Of a DNA stretch of 64,000 nt, positions 12,035 through 23,240 are shown in pieces; position 1 is the stretch's first letter; every line of letters starts with the position of its first letter. The stretch lies in the NCBI GenBank assembly GCA_032871835.1, contig CM065303.1, positions 20,462,001-20,526,000 on the forward strand. The letters run 5' to 3'. A program made the position numbers and the translations under genes. Source of the stretch: Dipteronia dyeriana (Eukaryota > Streptophyta > Magnoliopsida > Sapindales > Sapindaceae). The notes under the pieces are model-generated. The model searched no databases, was not told where the DNA came from, and saw only the letters and a program-made list of their open reading frames with translations.

Positions 12035-12921
12035 GTTTACTTTTTTCATTTCTCTTTCGATTTCGTTTTACTTTATTAATCTGCTTGTTAATCCATCTGT
12101 GTTATAGTATGTTTGTTTAACGATTCGTTTTTTTTTAATCCGTTATTGATTCTGTTTCTAGATCTGCAAAGTGTTTTTGTTTCGTGTTTTAAGTTTTGGA
12201 TTATGTGACCTAATTTGAGAATCTGATATGAGATATGTGAACTGATTGCTATTTGCGATATAATTGTAGATTGTATGTTTTTAATATGCATATTTTATTA
12301 TCTTAGATTTGATTATTTTCAGCTCTTTGTTTCTTATCTGTTTTTTTTAGTCTCACTTGATTTGAGATCTGTGAAATGAGTCCGATTTTTGTTTTTATAT
12401 TTTGCTTGGGTTTTTGTAAAGAAAAATTGTGCTTAGATACTTTGGTTAGTATGGTGATTGTTATTTTGATGAATTGTTTTGAGTTTTTTTTCGTGTTTAG
12501 ACTGTTTTATGCTGCTTTAATGTATTCTTTGTCATATTATTCATGATTGGTATATAAACCTTTACATAATATTGTTCTGTTATGTGTTAGTGGGTTTATA
12601 CTGTTTTGAATATTTGAAACTACAAATGACAAAAATAATGAAGTTTTTAAATCAGATACACTTTGAGTATATTAGCTTAAGGTAGCATAAATGATATGTG
12701 AGGCGTGGCAATATGATTTAATTATATTCATTCAGATTCATTTATGATGCATTCTGATTTATGTATAACCCTAATTGTGAGATGCAGCACTATGATGCAT
12801 GTGCATTCAATTCATATGAATTTTGCTGCTCATTAAGTTTGCAAACATATTTTGTGGATATTGTTAAATTTTTTGATAATTCTTACAATTTTTGCTAACT
12901 GTTGTTTCTACTTTTAAACAG
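12035..12921 (+). other. Leader intron in the 5' UTR of EF-1alpha
   Basis: The donor AGAG|GTTTAC follows the leader exon (about 11970-12034). The T-rich 887-bp stretch ends in TTTTAAACAG at 12921, 20 nt before the ATG. Plant EF-1alpha genes typically have one long T-rich leader intron at this point, and such introns are known to enhance expression. Exact splice sites are inferred from consensus. Confidence 0.8.
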
Positions 12922-12941
12922 TTTTCCACAAGCAATCTACC

Positions 12942-14384
12942 ATGGGAAAGGAAAAGATTCATATTAGCATTGTGGTCATTGGCCATGTCGATTCTGGGAA
13001 GTCAACCACCACTGGCCACTTGATCTACAAGCTTGGAGGTATTGACAAGCGTGTGATCGAGAGGTTTGAGAAGGAGGCTGCTGAGATGAACAAGAGGTCA
13101 TTCAAGTATGCCTGGGTGCTTGACAAGCTCAAGGCTGAGCGTGAGCGTGGTATCACCATTGATATTGCCTTGTGGAAGTTTGAGACCACAAAGTACTACT
13201 GCACTGTCATTGATGCACCTGGACATCGTGATTTCATTAAGAACATGATTACTGGAACTTCCCAGGCTGATTGTGCTGTCCTTATCATTGATTCCACCAC
13301 TGGAGGTTTTGAAGCCGGTATCTCTAAGGATGGTCAGACTCGTGAGCATGCCCTTCTTGCCTTCACCCTTGGTGTGAAGCAGATGATTTGCTGCTGTAAC
13401 AAGGTAACTTTTTTGTATTTTGCGATTTTACAGCAGTTGTTTTATGTCATTTAAACTTAAATGTCTTGTTCTTAATTCTTGTACTGTTGATTTGTGGAAC
13501 AGATGGATGCCACCACTCCCAAGTACTCAAAGGCAAGGTACGAAGAAATAGTGAAGGAAGTTTCTTCCTACTTGAAGAAGGTTGGTTACAACCCTGATAA
13601 GATTCCATTCGTCCCCATCTCTGGATTTGAGGGTGACAACATGATTGAGAGGTCCACTAACCTTGACTGGTACAAGGGCCCAACTCTTCTCGATGCACTT
13701 GACCAGATCAATGAGCCCAAGAGACCAACAGACAAGCCCCTCCGTCTCCCACTTCAGGATGTTTACAAGATCGGTGGTATTGGAACTGTACCTGTTGGAC
13801 GTGTTGAAACTGGTGTCCTCAAGCCTGGTATGGTTGTGACCTTTGGTCCAACTGGATTGACCACTGAAATTAAGTCTGTTGAGATGCACCACGAGGCTCT
13901 CACAGAGGCTCTTCCTGGTGACAATGTTGGGTTCAATGTTAAGAATGTTGCCGTAAAGGATCTCAAGCGTGGTTTTGTGGCATCCAACTCCAAGGATGAT
14001 CCTGCCAAGGAGGCTGCCAACTTCACCTCCCAGGTTATCATCATGAACCACCCTGGCCAGATTGGAAACGGATATGCCCCTGTTCTCGATTGCCACACCT
14101 CCCACATTGCTGTCAAGTTTGCTGAAATCTTGACCAAGATTGACAGGCGTTCTGGTAAGGAGATTGAGAAGGAGCCCAAGTTCTTGAAGAATGGTGATGC
14201 TGGTTTCGTTAAGATGATTCCCAGTAAGCCCATGGTGGTAGAAACTTTCTCCGAGTATCCTCCACTTGGTCGTTTTGCTGTGAGGGATATGCGACAGACT
14301 GTTGCTGTGGGAGTCATTAAGAGCGTGGAGAAAAAGGACCCAACTGGAGCTAAGGTGACCAAGGCCGCTGCCAAGAAGAAGTGA
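12942..14384 (+). CDS. EF1A: Translation elongation factor 1-alpha (two coding exons)
   Basis: GTPase that delivers aminoacyl-tRNA to the ribosomal A site in the cytosol. Exons are 12942-13403 and 13503-14384, joined through a 99-bp intron (AAG|GTAACT...GGAACAG|ATG). The product is 447 aa, the usual plant length. The ATG sits in TACCATGGG, a strong start context. Visible motifs are [11 protein letters not shown] (P-loop, about residues 14-24), the effector region [17 protein letters not shown] (G3) and NKMD (G4); NKMD is split by the intron between K and M. The C-terminal region ends in a lysine-rich tail with stop at 14382-14384. I see no frameshift, stop or damaged motif, and it is the only clearly functional gene here. 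The 3' UTR probably runs to about 14700. EF-1alpha is a gene family in plants, so which paralogue this is cannot be told. Confidence 0.97.
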
Positions 14385-15163
14385 ACCATGATGTATGCTG
14401 TGTCAACTAGCGAGGGCTACAAACAACATTATACTAAAGACTGGGTTCTTGTTATGAGACCATACATTGGATATTTGGGCATTTATTTTGGTTTTTCTAG
14501 TTATATCTCATCACCATCATTGCCGAGCTTCTCTTCCCAGAACTGGGTTCTGGACAGGCGGTGGTGCTTATATTACAGTTTTGAGTCGTTTTTCAGTAAT
14601 TGTTGTCTTGTTTCTGGTTAAAACTGTGATGTTTTTAGTTGTTGTTAAGCAGCTCAGGAGTTTTAGGTATTTATCTGGGCTCCTCGGATGTTCTTGTTAT
14701 GCACAATTTATGATATTTTGATGTTTTTGCTTTTCTAAAAGTTTGGTGGTGTATAGTTCTGTTTGCATTCCACATAATATTAAAAGTTGAAACTGTATTT
14801 TTTTTCATTTGCAAAAATGTTACTAGATTTCTTCGAATTTGAATAGCCATTTAAATAACGCAGCTGATTATTGTTACAGCTTATAACATTCCAGTATACT
14901 GTCATTTTTCGACCTAGATAAGGTGATTTAAATTTTCAATTTTCTTAAACTGTCATTTTTCGACCTAGGTAAGGCGATTTGAATTTTCATTTTTCTTAAT
15001 TTTCCTTGCTTTGAATTTTCATTTTTCTTAATTTTCCTTGCTTTGAATTATCGAGTAGGGATGCAATGAGAAAAAAAATCCAATTCTTAATATTTTATAC
15101 TTTTCATTACTCCCCGACAAAAATCCTACAACACAAGTTATTAAAGAGAGCTTCAAAGTCAAA
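14385..15163. repeat. EF-1alpha 3' flank with a short tandem repeat (14899-15048)
   Basis: 14385-about 14720 is T-rich and fits the 3' UTR. At 14899-15048 two local tandem repeats follow each other: a 51-bp unit beginning CTGTCATTTTTCGACCTAG (14899 and 14950), then a 32-bp unit beginning GAATTTTCATTTTTCTTAA (14981 and 15013). No other gene seen. Confidence 0.6.
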
Positions 15164-15466
15164 TTAGGATTTGACAATTAAAGGAGTCCCTATGTTAACA
15201 TGTAAATGCAATTTCCTGATCCATGATATGAATTCGTCATGGCCTTTTATCTTTAAGGGGTCTATAAAATTAGCAAATGATGCAGGTATCATCTCTCCTT
15301 TAGTGGTTGAATCCAATGAGGTGATGAATTTGATTCGAAAACTCTTCATCGGTTCATCCTCTATCAGACATTGGGTTCGATGTTTTTCAACGAAGACCTC
15401 TTTAATCTGTTGAGTAGTTTCAATGTTAACACATTGGTTTTGCTCACATATCTTAGCTACCGACAA
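15164..15466 (-). other. Unidentified 100-codon ORF
   Basis: An open minus-strand frame beginning at an internal ATG in a context without a visible promoter. The composition is protein-like (mixed charged and hydrophobic residues, FISWIRKLHLHVN near the end), but I do not recognise the family. Upstream, the same reading is lost within about 30 bp, so this is probably a transposon or gene remnant. Confidence 0.2.
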
Positions 15467-15557
15467 GGTTGCTCATGGATGATTGGATTGTGCTAAAAGC
15501 TTGCTCTTGTTGTATAGGGTGAGATTGGAGGTAGTTCCACAGAGGATTTTTTTTTTT

Positions 15558-15722
15558 TTGGGACCATTTTTCGGTTTGTGCTTGCCATCCTTAAGCAGGG
15601 GCCATACTAAACCTTTCTATTTCATTCCAATTTTATCGGATGTCTCCTAAGAGAAAGTGGCATACTCCCAGTCACAACTTGTAAAGCTTTTAATAATTCT
15701 ATCGAAAAGCGATGTGGGACTC
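15558..15722 (-). pseudogene. U6 snRNA relic with its promoter (minus strand)
   Basis: On the minus strand, 15660-15558 contains GGAGACATCCGATAAAATTG and CCCCTGCTTAAGGATGGCA, ending AATGGTCCCAAAAAA; these are the body and 3' end of U6 snRNA. TCCCACATCG (plant upstream sequence element) lies at 15719-15710, about 50 bp before the start. The central ACAGAGA region is altered (ATAGAAAGG), and the 5' stem is damaged. It pairs with the inverted copy at 23058-23240. Confidence 0.75.
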
Positions 15723-15879
15723 TTCTACTTCCTAACTAATACTACAAAACAGTAAAACATAACAAGAAGTCTAACCTGTTTACAACTTTACATGATTCTT
15801 ACATACAAAAAACCCATTGATGGATCTATACTTTTTCATTAAAAAAAGTGATTGATTGAATTTTAGAAGAAGTAGAAGT

Positions 15880-16180
15880 GGATTATATTCATACCTTTTT
15901 GATGAAATGGAATGAAATTCAGACCGCAACAGACAAGCAAGACCTTCACTTTTAACTCTTTGAGCTGTAGTCACAAAATGAAACACTATCTTGGTTACAC
16001 ACAAAGTATATGGACACAAGAGCAACATCGAGGCTGCATATGAGTTTGTAGTGTTAAATTGTGTTTCAATCTCTAAAGCAAACAGCTTCGGCTATGATCT
16101 CAAAAACGCCAAGCTCTATTGCTGTATCCAGGGACATGGGAAGCAAAACTATGCTCATCGAAAGTTGTAGCCTTGCAGGT
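15880..16180 (-). pseudogene. O-methyltransferase exon-1 fragment, minus strand
   Basis: On the minus strand the sequence reads MSIVLLPMSLDTAIELGVFE then IIAEA, like MSIVLPMALHTATELGIF of the O-methyltransferase pseudogene at 42332-41917. It then continues at LEIET...TTN and ALVSIYFVCNQDSVSF. About 90 bp coding for the DRILRLL region is deleted. It belongs to the dimerisation domain. It forms the left arm of a palindrome whose right arm is at 16525-16935. Confidence 0.7.
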
Positions 16181-16524
16181 CATATGTTTATTTCATGGTG
16201 GGTAAAATTAAACTTTGTCAGTGTCAAATTAAAGCATCCTCATTTTGCTTGTAAAGAAAATCCCGATAAGAACTTGCTTAAATCCTAATACTACAAAACA
16301 TAACAAGAAGTCCCAACTAGTTTTACTTAAATCATTCTTAAAAGATTATTCGACGGAAATCTACACTAAACAACTTGCTTCATGAATGTTGGGAGCATAA
16401 TGTGGATGTCTGAAGACCGGTAATTTGCTAGAAGTAACTTGTAAAATAAAGATGATATTGTAAATTCTTTAATGGATTACGGAACAAGCAAAATATTATC
16501 CGCCTACTAGGAGACATATTCATA
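16181..16524. other. Centre of the palindrome
   Basis: No gene. A block at 16287-16385 (ACTACAAAACATAACAAGAAGTC...ACAACTTGCTT) repeats 15730-15800 in direct orientation and 22480-22590 in inverted orientation, so a third copy of part of the arm lies in the loop. Confidence 0.4.
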
Positions 16525-16925
16525 TTCACATGCCCTGGAGCTTTCAATGGGAGGTCCCTGTATACGGCAATAGTGCTTGGCGTTTTTGAGATCATAGCCG
16601 AAGCTGGAAAAGGCACGAAACAGTATGTTTTAGAGATTGAAACATAATTAAACACAACAATCTCGGGAGTTAGGATCTTCTCATTGACCTTGTTTTTCCT
16701 GTTTTTCCTGTTTTTTATTCGAGTGTAATTAAAAAACCAACTTGCAGAAAAGAGAAAAAAGTGATCGAATCTTAACCATGTATACTTTGTGCCTAAACCG
16801 AGAGATGGCGTGTCATAGTTTGACTACTGCTCAAAGAGTGACAGTGAGGGTCTTGCCTGTGAGCTTGTCTGTTGTGGTCTGAATTTCATTCCATTTCATC
16901 AAAATGTATGAATATAATGCCCTTA
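16525..16925 (+). pseudogene. O-methyltransferase exon-1 fragment, plus strand
   Basis: The plus strand reads TAIVLGVFEIIAEAG (about 16560-16605), nearly the same as the minus-strand copy at 15880-16180. At about 16780-16840 a YFVPKPRDGVS-like stretch follows, then GTCTGAATTTCATTCCATTTCATCAAAA, shared with the left arm. Frameshifts and a GAAAAGGCACGAAACAGT insertion disrupt it. It is the right arm of the palindrome, cut at about 16926 by a copia element. Confidence 0.65.
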
Positions 16926-17599
16926 TGTTGCTGTTGAGAAATAATCGTACATACACAAATCAAATCACAAACAAAAAATATGAAAGTAATAAGAAACAAA
17001 AGAAGACACCAAAGATTTTACGTGGTTTAGCAATTTGTCTACGTCGACTGAGCGCACCACACTTAATCCACTATTCTCAGAGTTGATTACAATCTCTCTA
17101 TCTCACTTTCAGTCTCTCTACGATTAATCTCTCTCTCTCTCTCTATCTTTAACAAATTTTTCTCACATATTACGCACTTACAAATAAAATGAGAAATAAT
17201 AGTATTTATATGAAAACATTAAGGTAAGCCAAAACCCTAAAGAGCACTTTCTTTTTCGCACAAGTTTTCCTATTTTGCACAGATTCCACACTGGTCTGGG
17301 TCACGGCTGCAGCCCGCGACCTGTACTGTGGTTCTTCACATGTTCTCCACCGCTCAGAATGTTGTGGCGCAGACACATGTCTGTGCCGCGGTCAACACTG
17401 CTTGACACTTTTAGAAAACACCGCTCCTTAGACTGTAGAATGTGTGCTATGTCCGCACCGCCGTCTACACAGATTGACACCTTTGGATTCCACTGCTGTG
17501 TGTGCCATGGCTTGGGCTCTTATCTCCGCCGCAGTCCATGCCGCACCACCTATAGGAATTCATTCCTTAAGCTGGTTTCTGGCTTCACAAAACCCAACA
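16926..17599 (-). repeat. 3' LTR of copia element 1
   Basis: On the minus strand it begins TGTTGGGTTTTGTGAAGCC after the polypurine tract and ends in ...CAGCAACA. It matches 21728-22397. A GC-richer block (17275-17560) and a (CT)n run (about 17128-17145) lie within it. It has three extra bases at its outer end relative to the right LTR. Confidence 0.8.
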
Positions 17600-17806
17600 A
17601 TCTCCCACTTGAAGACTGAAACTCAATAAACGTTCTCCATCCTTCCTCGATGACTTAGTGGATAAATAACGGTGCGCTCATTCTCTACATTTTCGCTCTT
17701 GAAGACCCACTAAAGTTACGCACAACTTCAGTTTCTCAGTAGCGATTGGCTTAGTTAACATTTCAGTCGGATTCTTGGTGCCTGCAATCTTCACTAACTT
17801 TAGCAC

Positions 17807-18214
17807 TCATTCTTCAATTAGCGACCGAATGAAGTGGTACGGCATGTCTATATGTTTGATTCTAGAATGGAACATTGAATTCTTGGCAAAGTGTATTACA
17901 CTATGACTATCACTGTGCAACACGTTTATTACCTGATCTAATCCCAATTCGGCTAACAACCCTTGTAACCATATCAACTCATTGCTTGCTTCTGTCATAA
18001 CCACATACTCGACTTCAATTGTAGAGATTGTCACTATCTTCTGTAAATAGGATACCCGACAATTCGATGTAGTAGTCATCGTGATGGTACTTTTTCTATG
18101 ATCCACCTCTCCAATAAAATCTGAATCCACATAACCTTCTAGCTTGATTTCATCTCTTCTGAAGGTTAGACATCTCTCCGTTGTACCCCGTAGGTATCTT
18201 AGGATCCACTTCAC
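17807..18214 (-). pseudogene. Copia element 1 RNase H
   Basis: The minus-strand segment begins MKWILRYLRGTTERCL, and continues with GYVDSDFIGEVDHRKST and EASNELIWLQGLLAELG, the normal order of the copia RNase H domain. The usual YxDSD+AG pattern is seen as GYVDSDFIGE. HIDMPYHFIRSLIEE marks the C-terminal part. Several positions normally conserved are changed (for example TISTIEVEYV for the usual S...AEY). Confidence 0.8.
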
Positions 18215-18229
18215 GGCCTCCTAGTAAAG

Positions 18230-19160
18230 CTAGCTCGGATTGGACATGTATCGGCTCACAACTCCTACTGCTTGGGAAATATCTAATCTCGTGCAGGTCA
18301 TGGCATAAATTAAGCTTCCAATAGCTGAAGAACAAGGAAATCTAGCCATGAAGCTTTTCTCCTCTCCCATCTTTAAACTCTGATCCTTGGATAACTTGAA
18401 ATGGCTAGCCAATGGTGTTTTTACCGGTTTTACATCACCCATGTTGAACCTCTGTAACACATTCCGAACATACTCTGCTTGTAAAAGATTCAATGTACCT
18501 TCATGTTCGTTCCTGCTAATTCTCATTTCATGAATCTGCTTTACTACATCTAAATCCTTCATCTCGAATTCACTCAAGAGTTTCTTTTCCAAATTGTTAA
18601 TCTCCTCTAAATCTGCACTTACTACTAACATGTCACCAACATTTAGTAACAAGATAATAAAATATGACTTAACTTTCTTGAAGTAGCAGCAGTGGTCTAT
18701 ATTGCATCTCAGACAGCCATTGCCTTGCATAAACCCATCGAACTTTTAGTACCACTATCGAAGAGCTTGTTTTAAACCATACAAGCTCTTTGTAACCTAC
18801 ATACCAACTCTTCCTTATCAAATTCTGCAAACCACTCCAGTTGCTTCATGAATATCTTCTCAACTAAATCATCGTGAAGAAAGACAGTCTTCACATCTAA
18901 CAGCTCCAGATATAACCCTTTTGCTACGACATTACTCAATACTAATCGGGTCATGGTTAGTTTAACAACAGGGGAGGAAATTTCAGAGTTGTCAATACCT
19001 TTAATTTATTAGAAACCTTTGTCTTCTAGTCGTGCCTTTTATCTCTTAGAACCATCATGTTCATTTTTGATTTGAAACACCCACTTATTCTGTAGGGCTT
19101 TCTTTCCTTTAGACAGCTTAAATAACTCCTAAGTTTGGTTTGATACCGATGACTTCACTA
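18230..19160 (-). pseudogene. Copia element 1 reverse transcriptase
   Basis: Minus-strand fragments give LDVKTVFLHDDLVEKIFMKQ (usual ...TAFLHGDLxExIYMxQ), then a frame break near 18740, then FIILLLNVGDMLVVSADLEE, where the catalytic YVDD is replaced by NVGD. PVKTPLASHFKLSK and IGSLIYAMTCTRLDISQAVG follow. The loss of the second catalytic Asp pair plus frameshifts means no active enzyme. Confidence 0.8.
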
Positions 19161-19535
19161 ATCCTTCATTACAAGCTCCCACTTGCTCGTTTCTTCTCCA
19201 TGACAAGCTTCATCATAGAACTCAGGTTCTCCTACATCTGTCAGCAACATGTATTGTAAGTACTTTCTATTTGATATAGAAGTTCGAGTTGATCTTCTCA
19301 ATGTACTTTGAGTCTGTATCGCTAGAACATCTTTATGTGGGATAGGTTCTTGAACTTGAGGTTGCACACCTTACTCTTCATCATCCTGTTAACCATATTC
19401 TGTGATCCCTCTATCCGGTATATCATCTATCCTAAAATACTCTGGCTCTTTCAGTTCAAACACTTATGTGTTCATGTCTTTGCACATGACCCTTTCGTTG
19501 AAGACGACACCTCTACTTCTGACCATTTTACTGTT

Positions 19536-20400
19536 TTAGTCATCCCACAACTTGTAACCAAATTCATCTTCTCCATATTCCACCAATATGCACTTCATTG
19601 ACTTGGCGTCTTGCTTATTCCTCACATGATCATCTATATGTATATAAGAAACACACCCAAACACTACAAGATGAGAAAGTTTTACCTCATTTCCAGTCCA
19701 GATCTCCTCTGGTATCGTAAGGTTCAACGGTTTTGATGGTCATCTGTTGATCAAATACACTATTGTACTGACTGCCTCTGCCTAGAACTGTTTTGATAAC
19801 CTAGAATGTAACCTTATGCTTCTGGCTCTCTCATTCTATATTCTGTTCATCCGTTCTGTTATACCATTCTGTTGTGGGGTTCCAGGAACAGTTCTACTAA
19901 ACTTTATCCCGTACTGGTAGCAAAACTTCTTGAACTCATTGTCTTTATATTCTTCACCATTGTCTGAGTGTAGCTTTTTGATCTTCAACCCTATCTTGTT
20001 TTCAACCCAAGCTTTCCATCTCTTGAAAACATAAAAAACCTCAGACTTGTGTTTTAGGAAGTAATCCCATACCTTTCTGGAATGATCTTCAATGAATGTG
20101 GCGAAGTAATGTTTATCCCCGGTCGGCGAGACTAATGCTGGACCCCAAACATCGGTGTGTGCTAATTTCAGCTTCTCCTTTACCAGTACCCTTCCGGTCT
20201 TCCTGAAGTTCACTTGCTTCTGTTTCCAAATATGCAACTATCACAGAAATCAACCCCAACACTCTTCAAATCTGGCAATTTTCCTTTTGATTGTAGACAT
20301 TTTAGCTTCTAACTACTCAGTGCCCAAACCTCTAGTGCCATAAGTTCGGATCATCTTTACCTTTTACCCTAACGATTGAACCATAATCATCCGTGGTTGG
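19536..20400 (-). pseudogene. Copia element 1 integrase
   Basis: The minus strand keeps the catalytic triad in the pieces HTDVWGPA (D), LHSDNGEEYKD (D) and PGTPQQNGITERMNR (E). A C-terminal piece with LSHLVVFGCVSYIH and DEFGYKLWDD follows after a break at about 19730-19836. The polypeptide is interrupted by stops and frame changes. Confidence 0.8.
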
Positions 20401-20563
20401 GCAAATTGACCCATTCTTATTTCCTCAGGCGATTGTCAAGCTACCTTTCGAAATCTTTCATTTATTACTTGTGAAAGTTGTCACGTAACCATCTAACACC
20501 AATTGCCTAATGGAGATCAAAGTTCTTCATCAAATCTAGTATGTGCCTTACATTGTCGAGTTT

Positions 20564-21680
20564 TCAAACTGACCCTTCCAGCTGAATCTTCACATCTCCC
20601 TTCCCGATAATGTCGCATGCTTGATCATCACCAAGATACACTTTACCCAAATTTCTAGAGACATAGTTCTCGAACAACTCCCTGTGAGGTGTGGTATGGA
20701 AAGATGCTCCCAAATCCAAACCCCAAGATTCTATCTTGCTTTCCAATGAGCAGATGAGACAGTCATCTGACTCCTCTGATACATAATTTACGTTGCTCAT
20801 GCCCATATTTTTTTTCTTAGATCTACACTCATACGAGAAGTGGCTTTTCTTACCATAATTCCAGCACTCTACATCATTTTTCCTTTGTTATTGGTTTTCC
20901 AATTAGTTAGCCTAATTTTTTGATTTTGTTTTTTCTCTTAACTTTGATCTTCACCATTGATTCGTGTTTCGATTTCTTTTTATGCCTTCTCTACCTTCCT
21001 TATTCAGTGCTGAAGATGTAAATGCCCCTTATCCTTCTTCATGCATCATGATCTCTTCGGTCATGATCATGTTCATAACCTGTTGAAGGTTTAATTTTTC
21101 TTTTCCGAATGCATTGGCAATTGCCTGACTTGTCATCTTCCAACTTTTTAGTAATTGGGTCAGCATAAATACCACTATAAACTCCTTATCGAAACCCATA
21201 GGCAAAGAACATAACCCATCATTCACTTCGTTAAAATGATTCATAAACTACTCTTTAAAGTTCTGACCTTCCGCCATCTTCATAGTTGTTAGCTTCTTGA
21301 CAAGATGGGCTTTCCTTACCGTAGAAGGCTATTCATATAGGTCTGATAGAGTATCCATTCAATCTTTTGCAGTCTGTTTATCCTTTATGTTGAAAGCGAT
21401 CTGCTTCGTCAAACTGAGACGAATTGCTCCTAATGCTTTCCGGTCCAGGAGTTCAAAATCATCATCATCCACGTTCTTCGGTTTTCGCTTTTTTGACCAA
21501 TATTCATCGATCATATCCTTTGGTCTCTCTTTTATTGGTCAGTGAAGATCCTTCTGGTACAGATAATCTTCCATTTGCATCTTCTAGAAACTGAAATTTG
21601 ACCCATCAAATTTCTCGATCTTGTGCGTATCCTTCTCTGATCCCATCTCTACGATGAAATCGTTGACATCGAGAAAACCT
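20564..21680 (-). pseudogene. Copia element 1 gag and protease
   Basis: The minus-strand gag pieces include LPMGFDKEFIVVFMLTQLL (21244-21029) and an ECWNYGKKSHFSYEC zinc knuckle (about 20870), in which the second Cys is Tyr. The protease reads WGLDLGASFHTTPHRELF at about 20720, with the active-site D-S/T-G altered to DLG. Stops interrupt gag, for example near 21400 and 21250. Confidence 0.75.
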
Positions 21681-21727
21681 AGATTTGTGTGAAAAATAAT
21701 ATGCTCGAACCATACTTTGATACCAAT

Positions 21728-22397
21728 TGTTGTTGAGAAATCATTGCACACACACAAACCAAATCACAAACAAATAATATAAAAGCAATAAGAAGAAAAA
21801 GACAACATCAAAAATTTTACGTGCCTCAACAATTTGCCTACTTCCACGGAGCGCACTGCACTCAATCCATTATTCTCAGAGATGATTACAATTTCTCTAT
21901 CTCTCTTTCAGTCTCTCTATAATTGCTCTTTCTCTCACTCTCTAGCAATTTTTTCTCACACATTACACACTTACAAATACAATGAGAAATAATAGTATTT
22001 ATAAGGAAACATTAGGGTAAGCCAAAAACCTAAAAGAACACTTTCTTTTTTGAACAAGTTTTCCTATTTTGAACAGATTTTGTACTTACTATAGTCTAGG
22101 TCGCAGCTGCAGCCCATGACCTGTACCACGGTTCTTCACTTGTTCTCTACAGCTCAGAATACCACGACATAGGCACATGTCTGTTCCACTGTCAACACTG
22201 CTTGACACTTTTGGAAAACACCGATCCTTTGATTGTGGTATGTGTGCTATGTCTGCACCGTGATCTACACAGCTTGACACCTCTAGATTCCACCGTTGTG
22301 TGTGCTGTGACTTGGGCTCATCTCCGCTAAGGTCCACGCCGCGCCACCTGCTAGAATTCATTCCTTAGGCTGGTTTCCAGCTTCACAAAACCAAACA
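21728..22397 (-). repeat. 5' LTR of copia element 1
   Basis: About 670 bp, matching 16926-17599 with scattered substitutions and small indels. It is followed on its left (minus-strand downstream) by the primer-binding site. Its right end is ...CCAAACA at 22397. Confidence 0.8.
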
Positions 22398-23057
22398 TAT
22401 GCTTCTTCTAAAATTCAATTATCACTTTTTTTTTAATGGAAATTTGTGAGTTTTTTTAGCTATTCATTGAGACAGGGGTGCACTGTCCATAAGCAAGTTG
22501 TTTAAAGTAGAGATTCATCGAAGGGTTTTGTTTATAAGAATCATGTAAAGTTGTATAAAAGTTAGGGTTTTTGTTATGTTTATAGTATTAGATTGTGTTT
22601 GATATGACTTTTCAAGAAGAGCTTCAATAGTAGATCTTTTAGCTTCTAATGAGTAGAGCTTATAGAAAAAAAAAGACTTTTGGTTGTGTAAATTATAAAA
22701 AAAGTGTTGACAATGTATTTTTCAAAAAATCTTTTGGTTGTGTGAATTACAAAAGGGGTGTTGACAATGTATTTATAATGAAAAAGTTGTACAGTTGAAT
22801 ATCTTAAATTTATAAAGGGCAGTTGAGACAATTCATATATTTTAAAAAAAGTTTTTTGGTAAATCCCAAACTTTGGGTTTCTCCAAGTAGACATAAAATG
22901 ACTTTTATAAAGGATAATTAAGATAATTCATATATTAAAAAAACTGTTTTGAGTTTTGTCAAATAACTAAAAAAAACTTCAAAATAGCTTCTAACATTAA
23001 AAAATTGCTTTTGATCTTTACAAAAGTCGCACTTCAAAATTTTGGAAAGTAGAAGAG
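22398..23057 (+). repeat. Right arm of the palindrome, spacer between the O-methyltransferase and U6 relics
   Basis: CTTCTTCTAAAATTCAAT...AAGAATCATGTAAAGTTGTA (22401-22560) is the inverted match of 15780-15880. A 54-bp tandem duplication beginning CTTTTGGTTGTGT (22677 and 22731) with TGTTGACAATGTATTT enlarges this arm. No gene. Confidence 0.6.
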
Positions 23058-23240
23058 TCCCACATTTCTTTAATAAGAATTCTTAAAACCTTTATAACCA
23101 GAGTCTAGTAAGCAAACATCTGTCTTTTAGGAGACATCAGATAAAATTGGAACGATACAGAGAAGATTAGTATGGCCTCTGCGTAAGGATGACAAACACC
23201 TGCGTAAGGACGACACACACAAACTGAGAAATGGTCCATT
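23058..23240 (+). pseudogene. U6 snRNA copy with promoter and an internal duplication
   Basis: 23122-23240 reads as U6: GGAGACATCAGATAAAATTG, then GGAACGATACAGAGAAGATT (the ACAGAGA box is intact), then GAGAAATGGTCC and a T-rich terminator. A tandem duplication of CCTGCGTAAGGA(T/C)GACA lengthens it to about 119 nt instead of about 102, in the region that forms the internal stem-loop. Upstream, TCCCACATTT (23058-23067) and TTTATAACC (23091) stand at the usual positions of the plant USE and TATA of pol III U6 genes. It is probably a pseudogene, though the promoter layout is retained. Confidence 0.8.

Larger units (their letters stand above)
16926..22397 (-). mobile_element. Ty1/copia element 1 (Tork-like), complete structure, dead coding
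   Basis: Two LTRs of about 670 bp flank degenerate gag-pol on the minus strand. Next to the right LTR is a primer-binding site reading ATTGGTATCAAAGTATGG on the minus strand, and next to the left LTR a polypurine tract reading AAGTGGGAGAT. Domain order is gag, protease, integrase, RT, RNase H, as in copia. Both LTRs have the TGTTG...CA boundary. The target duplication is not clear (TATG lies on both sides, shifted). It is inserted in the right arm of the U6/O-methyltransferase palindrome: 22398 onward continues the arm sequence. Confidence 0.85.

Noticed and set aside
13763..14389. 208-codon open frame antisense to EF-1alpha exon 2 (and a 192-codon one at 13527-14105)
   Set aside because: Shadow of a GC-balanced conserved coding region; no promoter or homology, and the plus strand explains the sequence fully.
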